A stretch of DNA of 64,000 nt from contig JANBVO010000037.1 of the NCBI GenBank assembly GCA_030052745.1, forward strand, positions 248,001 to 312,000. Reading direction: 5' to 3'. Positions within the stretch are counted from its first letter, which is position 1. Each line of letters begins with the position of its first letter. Under the pieces are notes generated by a model, which saw only the letters and a program-made list of their open reading frames with translations, made no database searches and was not told where the DNA came from. This document shows positions 32,661-42,144 of this stretch, in pieces. A program made the translations under genes and the position numbers. This DNA is from Pleurostoma richardsiae. Taxonomy: Eukaryota; Ascomycota; Sordariomycetes; Calosphaeriales; Pleurostomataceae.

Positions 32661-33778
32661 CTAGAATATCGCTACGGCATTAGGAGGGCTCGCAACGCCG
32701 CCAGGCACCTTCAACGGCACACTTGAGATGAAAAATGTCCACCGTCCAAGCCTTTGACATGTCTCAGCTAGGTTTTCCAGATCAAACATCTCTCCGATAG
32801 GCATACCCCAACCCCCTATAAGGACCTGGTGCAGCAGCCCACCATCCTTGACTCGGTCCTCCAGCTCCTTGCTTGTCCAAAGCCCCTCCACAGGCGCCTG
32901 CTCGAAGCTCGGCGAGTCGCTCACCACGGCCGCGAAGCCGCTCTCCCAGAGCCATCGCAGCATCGCCGCCGTCGGCTCGACTCCCAGGAAGTCCGGCGTA
33001 GGGCGCTGTGCCAGAGCGACCTGGCCCGCTGCGTCTAGCGTATTGTATACGGCTGTGAAGCCGACACGGAGGACGAGAATGTCTCCCGACTGGAAGGAGA
33101 CGTTCTGCTCCCGGACCATCTGCTCGATGTGCTCGAGGGGTATTGAAGTGCTGGTCATTGGCTCAAAAGTAATGGAGTGGCGGTGGCAGAAGGACACGTA
33201 GTCGAGGAGAACGCCTCGGCCAACGATACCCCCGTTCTCCGCCCACACTGCAGAGCGAGTAAGCCTTGGGTTCAGAGTCTTATCGCAGAACAGGGGGATA
33301 CCCACCATCGATACCAAGCACACCAGTCTTCTCGACATCATCCTGGGTCCGGTTGCCGTAGAAGCGCTTGGCACCCTGATATCCTGTTTGATGGTATTAG
33401 ATATCACACGAAGTAGCTGATTCAGTGTGCTTTCATCTCACCAAAATGCCTGAATCCATCCCATTGCGTGCTGCACTGCGTGTTGAAGTGTAGCTCGTCG
33501 TCGTTAATCGTCCTTCCATGGCTATTCCGCAGCTTCACCTCGAACGGCGGCCGATCAAAACTTGGCCGAGAGGGCTTGTTCAGGTGCCAGTCCAGCGAGA
33601 TACGTTCGCCAGTCTTGATCTCCTGTGCGGCTGCGACTACGGTCTCGGGCGTCAACAGATTCAAGGCGCCGAGCTGGTCATCGGCGCCGTACAGGCCCCA
33701 AGCATTGCCCGGAGGGCCGCTCTTGTCGAGTGGTAGGGCGTCGAAGAGAGGCCTGCTTGGGATTTGCTTTGATGTCAT
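32661..33778 (-). CDS. Cyclase-family (PF04199, kynurenine formamidase-like) metal hydrolase
   Basis: Protein of 333 aa from three exons: 33778-33442, 33383-33306 and 33247-32661, both introns 58 bp. The joins read GFRHFG-YQGAKRFYGNRTQDD and VLGID-VWAENGGIVGRGVLLDY. These match the fungal branch of the cyclase superfamily, whose members hydrolyse amides or cyclic esters such as N-formylkynurenine, isatin or lactones. The bacterial metal motif HxGTHxDxPxH is replaced by NTQCSTQWDGFRHF, as in many fungal members, so some metal ligands differ. There is no targeting signal. It is divergent from an ACS-type transporter across an 886-bp promoter, suggesting joint regulation and that the transporter imports its substrate or a related acid (inference). 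Confidence 0.88.
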
Positions 33779-34664
33779 GGTCGCCGCTGTCCTTGTCGCG
33801 CAACTTCGCTGTTACCTGACCTGCCTTGATCAGCTCGACCGTTTGAGCCTCCTCGAGCCCCTCCCTCCTCCGTCCTCAATTCACTCCGCACTTCGGATAT
33901 CGGTCTCCACCGACCGCATCCTACTGGCGACAACGGCTCACGGAGCCGGCACGGACTAGTCATGGGTAGCTCTGTCTCTCCTTGGACACGAATCGCGTCT
34001 CGTCGGGTCATTTCCCCGCAGGATTTGCGCTCTCAAGTTTGACCCCCCGCTCATTGCGCCCAACCTTCCCCTCAGCCCTTGGAAGTGCTCACTAGAGAAT
34101 TGAGAATAATCCTGGTGCCCGCAAGTTGTTATCCTCGTTCCGTCAAGTGACCTCCGTCGCCTGCGAGTGGGTCCCCGTCGGGTAGAAGCCGACCGGCAGT
34201 CGATGCGAGCCCCCACGCAACAGCTGGGCAGGATCGTCTCCCTGTGCCCCAAGCGTCGCAAGCCAAGTGACCCAGACGATCCAGTCTGCAATTCCCTTCC
34301 GATTCCCAGGAGCACACTTCCTGTCCTTGTCAATGCCGAGTTTCGTCGACATGTATGCAGCGGTCATGGAGTCTGGGGTCAGAGTAGGAGCATGCAGCCA
34401 AGACTACCAACTCCTACCCAGATGAGCATGGTTACCATGACTCTTGAGCTACAATGAAGACACTAGAGGTCGCAAGCAGAGATTTGAGAGAATGGGAATT
34501 CCCCCGCCAAGCCCCGTGGGGTAGAAGAGGCGGGGATCGACAAGAGTATTGCTGTCGTAGTCTATATATGAAGAGAGCAATGCAACCCAATTTCCGAAGA
34601 ACATCTACCTACAACTCCTTCCTGTGTGCCTGTTGAGACATCTGAGCAAACTGCAAAATCCACA
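33779..34664. promoter_or_regulatory. Divergent promoter between cyclase and ACS transporter
   Basis: This 886-bp region drives the two genes in opposite directions. It contains the CreA-type cluster at 34502-34535 and a TATA-like TATATAT near 34563, about 100 bp before the transporter ATG. No gene was found inside; frames at 33956-34333 and 34167-34457 overlap on opposite strands and have no features. Confidence 0.6.
34502..34535. promoter_or_regulatory. Cluster of three CreA-type (SYGGRG) sites with palindrome CCCCGTGGGG
   Basis: Three matches to the carbon-catabolite repressor consensus lie within 34 bp: CCCCGC (reverse GCGGGG) at 34502-34507, GTGGGG inside the palindrome CCCCGTGGGG at 34512-34521, and GCGGGG at 34530-34535. 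They lie 130-163 bp upstream of the transporter ATG. The consensus is short, so binding is inferred from clustering only. Confidence 0.45.
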
Positions 34665-36407
34665 ATGGCAGGAGAAGACATCCTCAAGCCCGTAGACGGG
34701 GAGATCCATCTGGAGACAGTTGGGGCCGATCTCAAGGCCGTCGATGGCGACGACTTCATTGAGAACAGGGCCGAAAAGGAGAAGGCTTTGTTGCGGAAGA
34801 TCGACCTTCGAATGATGCCTTTGATGATGCTTCTATGTTAGTGGAGGCTTTTGTTCCTATCTCGACCCTGAGAAGTGAAGACCTGACAACTGAAAATAGA
34901 TGTTCTGAACTATCTCGACCGAAACAACATCGCAACTGCTCGCCTGGGCAACTTCGAGAAAGACATCGGGCTGGAAGGGACGCAATACAATACAATCATC
35001 AGTATCTTCTTCGTTGGTTACATCCTCACTCAGGTACCAACGAACATCATCTTGAACAAAATGCGGCCTTCCATCTTCCTTGTAAGTCGCCTTATGGATA
35101 CCCCAGATCTGTATCGAACGAGTACTGATGAGCTCTATAGCCTGCCATCATGCTTATGTGGGGGACTGTCAGCGCCTGTACGGGTGCAGTCAAGAACTAC
35201 CCCGGCATGGTTGTACTGCGTTTCCTCCTCGGCTTTGTGGAAGCGCCCTTCTTCCGTAAGTCGAGTCTATTTATCGGCTATAGCATATACATACTGACAA
35301 TGTCGGCATAGCTGGTGCACTATTCCTGTTCAGCTCATGGTATACCAAGAAGGAACTCGCCATGCGTATCTCGGTCCTGTACGCTGCTGGCCAGATGTCG
35401 GGAGCCTTTGGTGGGCTGCTAGGAAGCGCCATCATGGGTGGTATGAATGGCAAAGGCGGTGTTGCGGACTGGCGATGGCTTTGTACGTACCTCATCATGA
35501 ATCATATCCGCTGGCAGACTGACTGACCTGTTTCACTACAGTCATCATCGAAGGAGCCGCGACTATCCCGGTGGCGTTCATCACCGCCTTCATCATCCCC
35601 GACTATCCCGCCACGACGAAATGGCTCTCCGACGAGGAGCGCAAGCTCGCCGTGCTGCGCATGGCCGAGGAGGCCAGCCGGGAGGACGACCGCGCCAAGG
35701 CCTCGGCTAAGGAGGGCGCCCGCATGGCCTTCACCGACCCGGCGCTGTACATGATCTGGATCATGCAGCTGGGCCTCAACACAGCCGCCGCCTTCACCAA
35801 CTTCTTCCCCACCATCGTCAAGACCCTCGGCTACGGCCAGCGCGACACCCTCCTCCTCTCCGCCCCGCCCTACGTCTTCGCCGCGATCGTGGGCATCCTC
35901 AACTCGTGGCACAGCGACAAGACCAACGAGCGCTGGCTGCACGTCGTGTGGCCGCAGGTCTTCTGCAGTACGGGCTTCATCATCTCCGCGGTGACGCTCA
36001 ACGTCGCGGCGCGCTACGTGTCCACCTTCATGATGATGTGCGTCTATGCGTCCTTCGGGTGCATCCTGTCCTGGGTGTCCACGTCGCTGCCGCGGCCTAG
36101 TACCAAGCGCGCCATTTCCTACGCCGTGGTCAACGCCGGGTCCAACTTCGCTGCCATCTACGCGTCGTACTTCTACCCGCAGTCGCAGGGCCCACGGTAC
36201 TGGCAGGCCAACGTGGCCAACGTGGTCTTCTCTGGGTTATGCATATTCATGGCCACAGTGCTGCACTTCTACCTGCGGTGGAGGAACAGGAAGCTGGACG
36301 CGGCGGCGGAGGAAGACATTGCGAACGAGGGCACGGATGTCGGGACTAAGTCGCTCGCTCTTATGGAGAGGTGGCACTGTGGTCCGGCGTACAGGTTCAC
36401 ATTGTAA
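34665..36407 (+). CDS. MFS transporter, anion:cation symporter (ACS, Dal5/allantoate permease) family
   Basis: Twelve-helix plasma-membrane importer of 501 aa. Five exons: 34665-34836, 34900-35081, 35141-35255, 35312-35482 and 35542-36407, with introns of 56-63 bp. Splicing restores LNYLDRNNIATARLGNFEKDIGL in helix 1, FFVGYILTQVPTNIILNKMRPS, RFLLGFVEAPFFPGALFLFSSWYTKKE and WRWLFIIEG, all hallmarks of the fungal ACS family. Members carry organic anions such as allantoate, nicotinate, pantothenate, biotin precursors or sugar acids. It faces the cyclase-family hydrolase and is followed by a Zn2Cys6 regulator 0.5 kb downstream on the same strand, a common arrangement for a pathway-specific regulator of uptake. 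Substrate unknown. Confidence 0.92.
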
Positions 36408-36896
36408 AGGGTTGAGAAGAGGATGTTGTGCTCTACGCTATACCCTTGTCAAGAGATGCAGTGTGGTGGTTGAAGAGTTGTAATTACAAGGAGATAGTGT
36501 AGTGGCAGATGCGCGGGTTAACTCTTATAGTTGTCTGTGTTATCATAGCATAGCTAGGGGCACCAATAAGCGTTTCTCAGTCACGATACGTGCCTTGCCA
36601 TTCTCTGCTGTATGAAGAGTGGTAAGATTAGTTCTTGTGTCTCAATGGCGATGGCCTGTATCGGTGGGCCTTATGGGCATGTCCGGTAAGACGGCAAAAA
36701 AGGGCGACTATGGGGCGGCGCTAAGTACAAGAACGGGGCGAACCCACAGCACGAGTCAGTTGTCTGGAGACCCCGCAGCGTGCTTTTCCCCGCTGAATAT
36801 TCCATCCATCTCACCTCAAGGCCGCCAACAAGCTCACTGGCAGAGAGGATGTGATGCGCTTACTTGTTGAAGACGCTCTGTGGCATCGATTCAGCA
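36408..36896. other. Short intergenic region before the Zn2Cys6 gene
   Basis: This holds the 3' flank of the transporter and the promoter of the regulator. No gene is supported; the frame at 36619-36870 has no features. Confidence 0.5.
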
Positions 36897-38849
36897 ATGG
36901 AGCATAGTCAGCAGCAGCCTACAGACACTGGAGCTCTGGGAACGATATCTCAACTGGGAATGCCGCGCAACAGGTCTGCACGGTCGCGGGAGGGCTGCCT
37001 CACATGCAAGTAAGGAAGACAGCGATCGTTCGTGATTTAGCTGGCTGTTGGGTAGTCTGGCTGACCTGGAAGTAGGCGACGGAAGGTTAAATGCGACGAG
37101 CAGAGGCCACGATGCTCGCACTGCGAGCGTCTCAATATGGAGTGCAAGTGGAGGCCGCTGAACTCACATGGACAATCCTTCCACTCACCGAACCTCTCGG
37201 CGCGGAGAACCTCAACCAACGGGGGCGCAGAGCGGGGGATGCTGCGGTCGCCGTCGATGACGGATCCGTCGCCCAATTCAACACTCTTCCCAACCTTGAA
37301 CCCCAATGCCGTCAATCAGATCTTCGACTACGCCAGCTTCATGTGGGACGCCGGCGACGTCTGGCAGCAGGTGAGCCCCGGCACGGGCCAGTCCATGACC
37401 CTGGACGGGCAGGTCGTGCACCATGGCCAGTTCGGTGCACAGCCGAACCAGGCACTGAGGGGCACGGCAGTGCTTTCAGCCCCGGCAGACATGGCAATCC
37501 ATGATCACACTGTTGTGCAGGACGAGCTGTCCGAACCATCATCCGTGCCAGACACTAGCAGCCTGCCGGATCACGGTTCCATGCTACAGGTTCCGGCGGA
37601 AAACCACCGGTTGATGGACTATTTCATCCACGCTGTCATTCCACCTATCCTGGCGGAGGTGGAGACGCAGAAGAAGTGGTTTGCCATGCGCCAGGTGCTC
37701 GTCGCTATGGCGAGCGCGTCCCGGATGGTCCGCTGGGCCATTCTGGCTTTCTCGAACTTGATGCTCGTCCGCCGAGAGGGCACCTGGTTTGCCAGTCAGC
37801 AGAATCATTACGAGAACGCTCTTTCTGAAGCATCGTTGTCTGATGCCGACCCCGACGCTGTGTCTAAGCCGAACTCCCATCGGGAGAATCTACTTGCGAC
37901 CTTCTTCTTCCTCAGTTACGTTGACATCCTCGAGGGTCGGATAGAGGCCGCCCATTCAAATCTAAAACGCGCATACGGTATATTTCAGAGCGGAGAGAAG
38001 GGTAAGTTCAACACGATCGAGAGGCAGTTCCTCCTGTGGCTCCGCCTTCTTGATGCTCGCGCCGTCTCTGCTGGAGGGGAAGGCCTCTTCCTGTCCAAGG
38101 ACGATGAGATCACGCTGGTCGAGACACCGCCGGCCAATCTCGAAGGCGACCTGCCCGACCCGACCAAGGAGCCAGATGGTGACATCGAGGATGTTCTATT
38201 CCAGGTCCTCTACCAGCCGGGCATCGTCTTCTTCCAGAAGGTGCAGAGCTTCATGGGCCGCATCTCGCAGATTGACCCCTGGCACCGGTCCCGCGGCACA
38301 GTCGAGGACGAGATCGAGGTCATGAACATTGGCGCCTCCATTGCGGCGGACCTGCGCACGCTACACGAGCACCGGCCGTTGCTCATGGACTACGCCGTAG
38401 CCGGGAAGCTGACAGCGCCGCACGTCTCGGCGCACCTCGCCTTCGCCATCACACGGGCCTTCAGAACGTACCTGTCCAACTACTACGCCAGCAAGGTGCA
38501 TCTGCATCGCGTGGCCTACAAGACGCTGCCACTGACGCGCGAGGCGACAGATGCGCTGGACCAGATCCGGCACCTGGCGCGGCTGATCGTCGAGGGGCTC
38601 GACGCTGAAGAAGCCCTACCAGTCAACATGCTGTGGCCCCTGCTGATGCTGGGTTCTGAGGAGCAGGACTCCGAGGAAAGGGCGTGGATCAAGGCGCAAA
38701 TCTTGCGCATGGAGAAGGTCGCCGGCAACGCGAAGATCACAGCACAAGTCCTGGAGGAAGTCCAGGCGAGGCAGGACGCTACAAAGTCACGCGTGGACAT
38801 CCGATCGGTCATGCATGCTATCTTCAACTCGTGCTTTGCCATCGTCTGA
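36897..38849 (+). CDS. Zn2Cys6 fungal transcription factor
   Basis: Nuclear regulator of 628 aa. Exons: 36897-37009 and 37076-38849, 66-bp intron in phase 2 (donor GTAAGG, acceptor GAAGTAG) splitting the zinc cluster. The joined sequence has cysteines at 34, 37, 44, 51, 54 and 61 with spacing C-x2-C-x6-C-x6-C-x2-C-x6-C, the exact Gal4-type pattern, in REGCLTCKRRKVKCDEQRP. A start at 37137 would lose the zinc cluster, so the two-exon model is preferred. The rest looks like a fungal-TF C-terminal domain (LFFLSYVDILEGRIEAAHSNL region, KTLPLTREATDALDQIRHL). It is placed amid catabolic enzymes and transporters, so local regulation is likely (inference). Confidence 0.93.
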
Positions 38850-38922
38850 ATGAATAAGGGGCCATTACTTTTCATTCCAACCGGGACTATCTATCTACAC
38901 TGCTGCTACACGAGCAGCCCGT

Positions 38923-39966
38923 TCACGCCTTCATCAGATGCTTGTTCACTGGCGTCAGAGGCGGCTTTCCCGCCAGCACGGCCATTACGTTCTCGATCGA
39001 CAGCCGCTCGAACCCGATGTTCGTCTCGAGCGCACCACCGGCTGTGTGGCATGTCAGCGTCGCGTTGCGCATGCCCACCAGCCGCGGGTTGACGTTGGGC
39101 TCGTCCTCGTGCACGTCCAACCCCACGGCGAACAGGTGGCCCGCCTCCATCGAGTCCGCCACGGCGTCCGTGTCCACGAGGCTGCCCCGCGCGATGTTCA
39201 CCAGCCGCGCGCCCTTCTTCATCTTCGTCAAGCGCTCCGCGTCGATGATCTTCCCTCCGCCGCCCGGCGCCGCCAGCACCACGCAGTCCGCCTCGGCGAG
39301 CATGTCGTTAAGCTCCGGCACGCGCCGCGCCTCGATGGCCGCCTCCTGCTCCGCCGACTTGGGGAAGGGGTCGTAGTAGATGATCTTCATGCCGAACGCC
39401 CTGTACGCCTTCTGCGCGATCGTGTACCCGATGTTGCCCAGCCCGATGACGCCCAGGACGTGGCCCCGCGGGTTGTGCGCCGTGAAGGGCGAGTTGTGGT
39501 GCGCGTCGAGGAACTGCGCGGGGTCGCGCGCCCGCGCGGCCATGTTGGTCCACTGCATGTTGCGGAAGACGGAGATGATGTGGTAGACGGCCATGTCGGC
39601 GACGGCCTCGGAGGAGGCGGAGGCGCCGTTGCAGTAGAGCACGCCCGCCTCGGCGAGGAGGTCGACGTCCGCCCAGTCGTAGCCCGCGCCCGCGGACGCG
39701 AACACCTTGAGGGACCTGGGCAGCAGGGGCACCAGCTCGGCATCCCAGCGGCCCATCTCGCCGCCTGTCGACCAGAAGGGCCGCATGATGGCGGAGAAGT
39801 CGCCCCATTTCCGCGTGCGGAGGGCCTCGAGGAAGGCGGGCCGCTGGCGCTCCTCGGTGGAGGGGCGGATGACGGTGAAGCGCTGGGAGAGCTGGGCGTA
39901 GAGGTCTTTGTTATGCTTGATGGGGTCGCCCAGGTGGAGGACGATGGGCTTGGAGGTGTCGGCCAT
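38923..39966 (-). CDS. D-isomer-specific 2-hydroxyacid dehydrogenase
   Basis: Intronless gene for 347 aa, an NAD(P)H-dependent 2-oxoacid/D-2-hydroxyacid reductase, cytosolic by appearance. The substrate domain has SAGAGYDWADVDLL at 91-104. The Rossmann motif GLGNIGYTIA lies at 175-184. The catalytic triad is Arg260 (NIARGSLVD), Glu289 (HEDEP) and His307 (TCHTAGGA). This is the D-LDH/glyoxylate-reductase/D-mandelate-dehydrogenase type found widely in fungi; hydroxypyruvate, glyoxylate or aryl-2-oxoacids are all possible substrates. Its 3' end is only 73 bp from the end of the regulator gene (convergent). A long opposite-strand frame (38938-40047) is a GC-driven shadow. Confidence 0.93.
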   Translation of the reverse strand: MADTSKPIVLHLGDPIKHNKDLYAQLSQRFTVIRPSTEERQRPAFLEALRTRKWGDFSAIMRPFWSTGGEMGRWDAELVPLLPRSLKVFASAGAGYDWADVDLLAEAGVLYCNGASASSEAVADMAVYHIISVFRNMQWTNMAARARDPAQFLDAHHNSPFTAHNPRGHVLGVIGLGNIGYTIAQKAYRAFGMKIIYYDPFPKSAEQEAAIEARRVPELNDMLAEADCVVLAAPGGGGKIIDAERLTKMKKGARLVNIARGSLVDTDAVADSMEAGHLFAVGLDVHEDEPNVNPRLVGMRNATLTCHTAGGALETNIGFERLSIENVMAVLAGKPPLTPVNKHLMKA

Positions 39967-40565
39967 GGTGCGAGAGGGGTTATAGCAGACGAAAGAAGTA
40001 GACTTGTTGGTTCACAAGGCAACGAAGACCGAAGAGAACAAGCCTAATTACAAGGTGGTGTAAATGGAGTATCACAGTGACGTTGAAAGATGAGGCGGTA
40101 TGGACTCCGTGTGCTACTGTATGATTATGGCTGGCAACCGATCACGGAGCTCAGCAAGTCTTAAAAGGCGCCATGAAGCTCGTCAACATCGTCACGCCGA
40201 AGAGAAATCTCGACGCGACCCGCGACGGAGTCGTCGAGCTCGCAAACCCAGCGTCAGCACCGGACCCCGCATCCCCGCCATCGCTTCCGGTCGGAGGAGG
40301 GTGGAGTCGGAGTCGAGTCGGGTCGAGTCAGTTGACGACGATGCGGGTCCAGGGCTGCTCGGATGCGCTACTGTAAGTGGTGCAAGGCGCCGACTTAGGG
40401 GCAGGCGTGAGACGGCTCCACCGCCACGAGTAAGTTGCTAGGGCCTTGTTGTCCCGAACCATAACCAGGGAAAGGCAGAGGTGCGAAAGCGGCACGGGTA
40501 TGTTGATGTTGGCAGGTGGATGGAGCAATGTCATTACGGACTCTATCTGGTATAGTTACAGGAAG
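39967..40565. other. Intergenic region between dehydrogenase and ribokinase; no gene seen
   Basis: This is the promoter of the dehydrogenase and the 3' flank of the ribokinase. A Ser/Arg-coding frame at 40100-40441 arises from GAGTCG/AGTCGAGTCG-type short repeats near 40305-40330 and is not considered a gene. Confidence 0.5.
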
Positions 40566-41534
40566 CTATGGGCTAAGCTCATCAAGCCAGGGTATCGACT
40601 CCTGGGCCCCTTTCTTCTCCACCGTCCGAGCTGCAGCTCGGTTCGCCGCCCTGACTGCCTTCTCCATGTCAAAGCCAGCAGCCTTCGTAACGGCCTCAAG
40701 CGCATAAGTCCCGACGAATGTGTCACCAGCCGCGGTCGTGTCGACCACCTTGGCCTTCTCCGCCGGCACCAGGCCGGACCTGCCGTCCGAGCCGGAGTAG
40801 TACACTCCTTTCCCGCCGAGGGTGATGAGGACGTTCTCAGCGCCCTTGGACTTGAAAACGCCAGCTATCTTCCCAAGTCCAGCCTCTGTCTCAAGCTCTG
40901 ATTCGTCGCAGTCAGACATGAAAAGCGCCTCTGTCTCGTTGACGACGAAGTGCGAGATACTCTTGTAGTACTCGGCCGGGATCTTCTGCGCCGGCGCCGG
41001 GTTCAGGAGGACGGGGACTCCCTTCTTGTGCGCCGTATCCAATATCTGCAGCACCGTCTCTAGCGGTATCTCAAGCTGCATAATTATGAGGTCGGGTAGC
41101 GGGCTCGGCAGCTCTCGGAAGTGCTCCGGGAGGAGGGAGTGATTCGCCTCGGGCGAGAGGAGGATGCGGTTCTCGCCGGTCGTCTCCTCCACCAGGATCA
41201 CGGCGACCCCTGTCTTCATGCCGCGCCGTGTCTCCACTCCGGAGACATCAACGCCGAAGTCCCGGAGCCCGGTGGTCATCATCCCGCCGTAGGCGTCGTC
41301 TCCAACTGCGCCGACCATCTTGACCGTGGCGGTGCCAGCGTCCAGGGCGGATTTCGACCGGGATAGCTTGGCACATGCCACAGCTTGATTCGCCCCCTTT
41401 CCGCCTAGGCCGACATGGAAAGAGCTGGCTGTCATTGTCTCCCCGCCATCTGGGATCCGAGGGGTGTAGGTGACCAGGTCGATGTTCAGGGAGCCTATAA
41501 CGGCTAAGACCGGCTTGCTGGCTTGGGAAGTCAT
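40566..41534 (-). CDS. Ribokinase (PfkB family)
   Basis: Intronless, 322 aa, predicted to phosphorylate D-ribose (or a related sugar) at O5 with ATP in the cytosol. PfkB signature 1 is GLGGKGANQAVACAKL at 43-58 and SLNIDLV is near residue 15. The ribose-side marks EANHSL and NPAPAQKIP are present, as is the strongly ribokinase-like NETEAL at 199-204. The anion hole and catalytic base are in VVDTTAAGDTFVG with Asp271. Length matches fungal and bacterial RbsK. It is divergent from a sugar transporter with a shared 610-bp promoter, indicating coupled uptake and phosphorylation. The product, ribose 5-phosphate, could feed the phosphoketolase encoded 7 kb away through pentose-phosphate isomerases (inference). 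Confidence 0.95.
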   Translation of the reverse strand: MTSQASKPVLAVIGSLNIDLVTYTPRIPDGGETMTASSFHVGLGGKGANQAVACAKLSRSKSALDAGTATVKMVGAVGDDAYGGMMTTGLRDFGVDVSGVETRRGMKTGVAVILVEETTGENRILLSPEANHSLLPEHFRELPSPLPDLIIMQLEIPLETVLQILDTAHKKGVPVLLNPAPAQKIPAEYYKSISHFVVNETEALFMSDCDESELETEAGLGKIAGVFKSKGAENVLITLGGKGVYYSGSDGRSGLVPAEKAKVVDTTAAGDTFVGTYALEAVTKAAGFDMEKAVRAANRAAARTVEKKGAQESIPWLDELSP

Positions 41535-42144
41535 CTTCTAGATTCAGGCTTTGTCGTAACAGTCATAGATGCGCCTTGACAGGTTGTCGTCCAATGCCAC
41601 AAGCCTTTGATCCCGTAGTCCTGCTTCCTTCTGCCTCCAGTCTCTATAGTCGCCTATTGAACCGGACTGACCTCGACTTGTCGGATAAGTTCACCGACGC
41701 CATTTGTCGAGATAATTTTCTCCAACTGTTCTCCAAGACTAGTGCAATCCACCGTGCGCCGGCCCACCGTCTAGCTCCTTAACCCGTCGGCATCCAGCGG
41801 AGTAGCGCATCCGATCGGCTGTCGGATACGCCAGCTTCGCTTCAATTTCGCTCTCCACATTCTCCAGAATCTCCTCTCCCAGATCCCACACGTGCAGGCA
41901 AGCACCCGGTCAGCTGGGAATCTTTCCCCACGGGGTCATGGCTCCGACCGCTTTGCATGCGGCATCACCCCCTCCTTGGCGGCGAGGCTCCTCGTAGTCT
42001 ATTAAAGACTCCTCGAAACACATAACTACAAAACATCAGCGAGTCTTGGCTTCCATCCGCTGATCGACTCAGTTGCTGCCCAGAAATTCTGGAACTTGAG
42101 ATCTGCGTTACGTCTCAGCTTGTCAAGCGGAACCCAACCTCAAC
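41535..42144. promoter_or_regulatory. Divergent promoter between ribokinase and sugar transporter
   Basis: This 610-bp region is shared by the kinase and transporter. It contains the palindrome CCCCACGGGG at 41926-41935, the exact reverse complement of the one in the cyclase/ACS-transporter promoter. The frame at 41576-41782 has no features. Confidence 0.6.
41926..41935. promoter_or_regulatory. Palindrome CCCCACGGGG (CreA-type half site)
   Basis: A 10-bp element about 210 bp upstream of the sugar transporter ATG. On the minus strand it reads CCCCGTGGGG and contains GTGGGG, which fits the CreA consensus SYGGRG. The identical element occurs at 34512-34521. Confidence 0.4.

Noticed and set aside
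38938-40047. 369-codon plus-strand frame opposite the D-2-hydroxyacid dehydrogenase
   Set aside because: It is longer than the real gene but exactly antisense to it, His/Arg/Val-rich without domains, and explained by GC-rich third positions of the dehydrogenase.
40300-40335. GAGTCG-type short repeats resembling a minisatellite
   Set aside because: Only a few degenerate units; too weak to list as a repeat.
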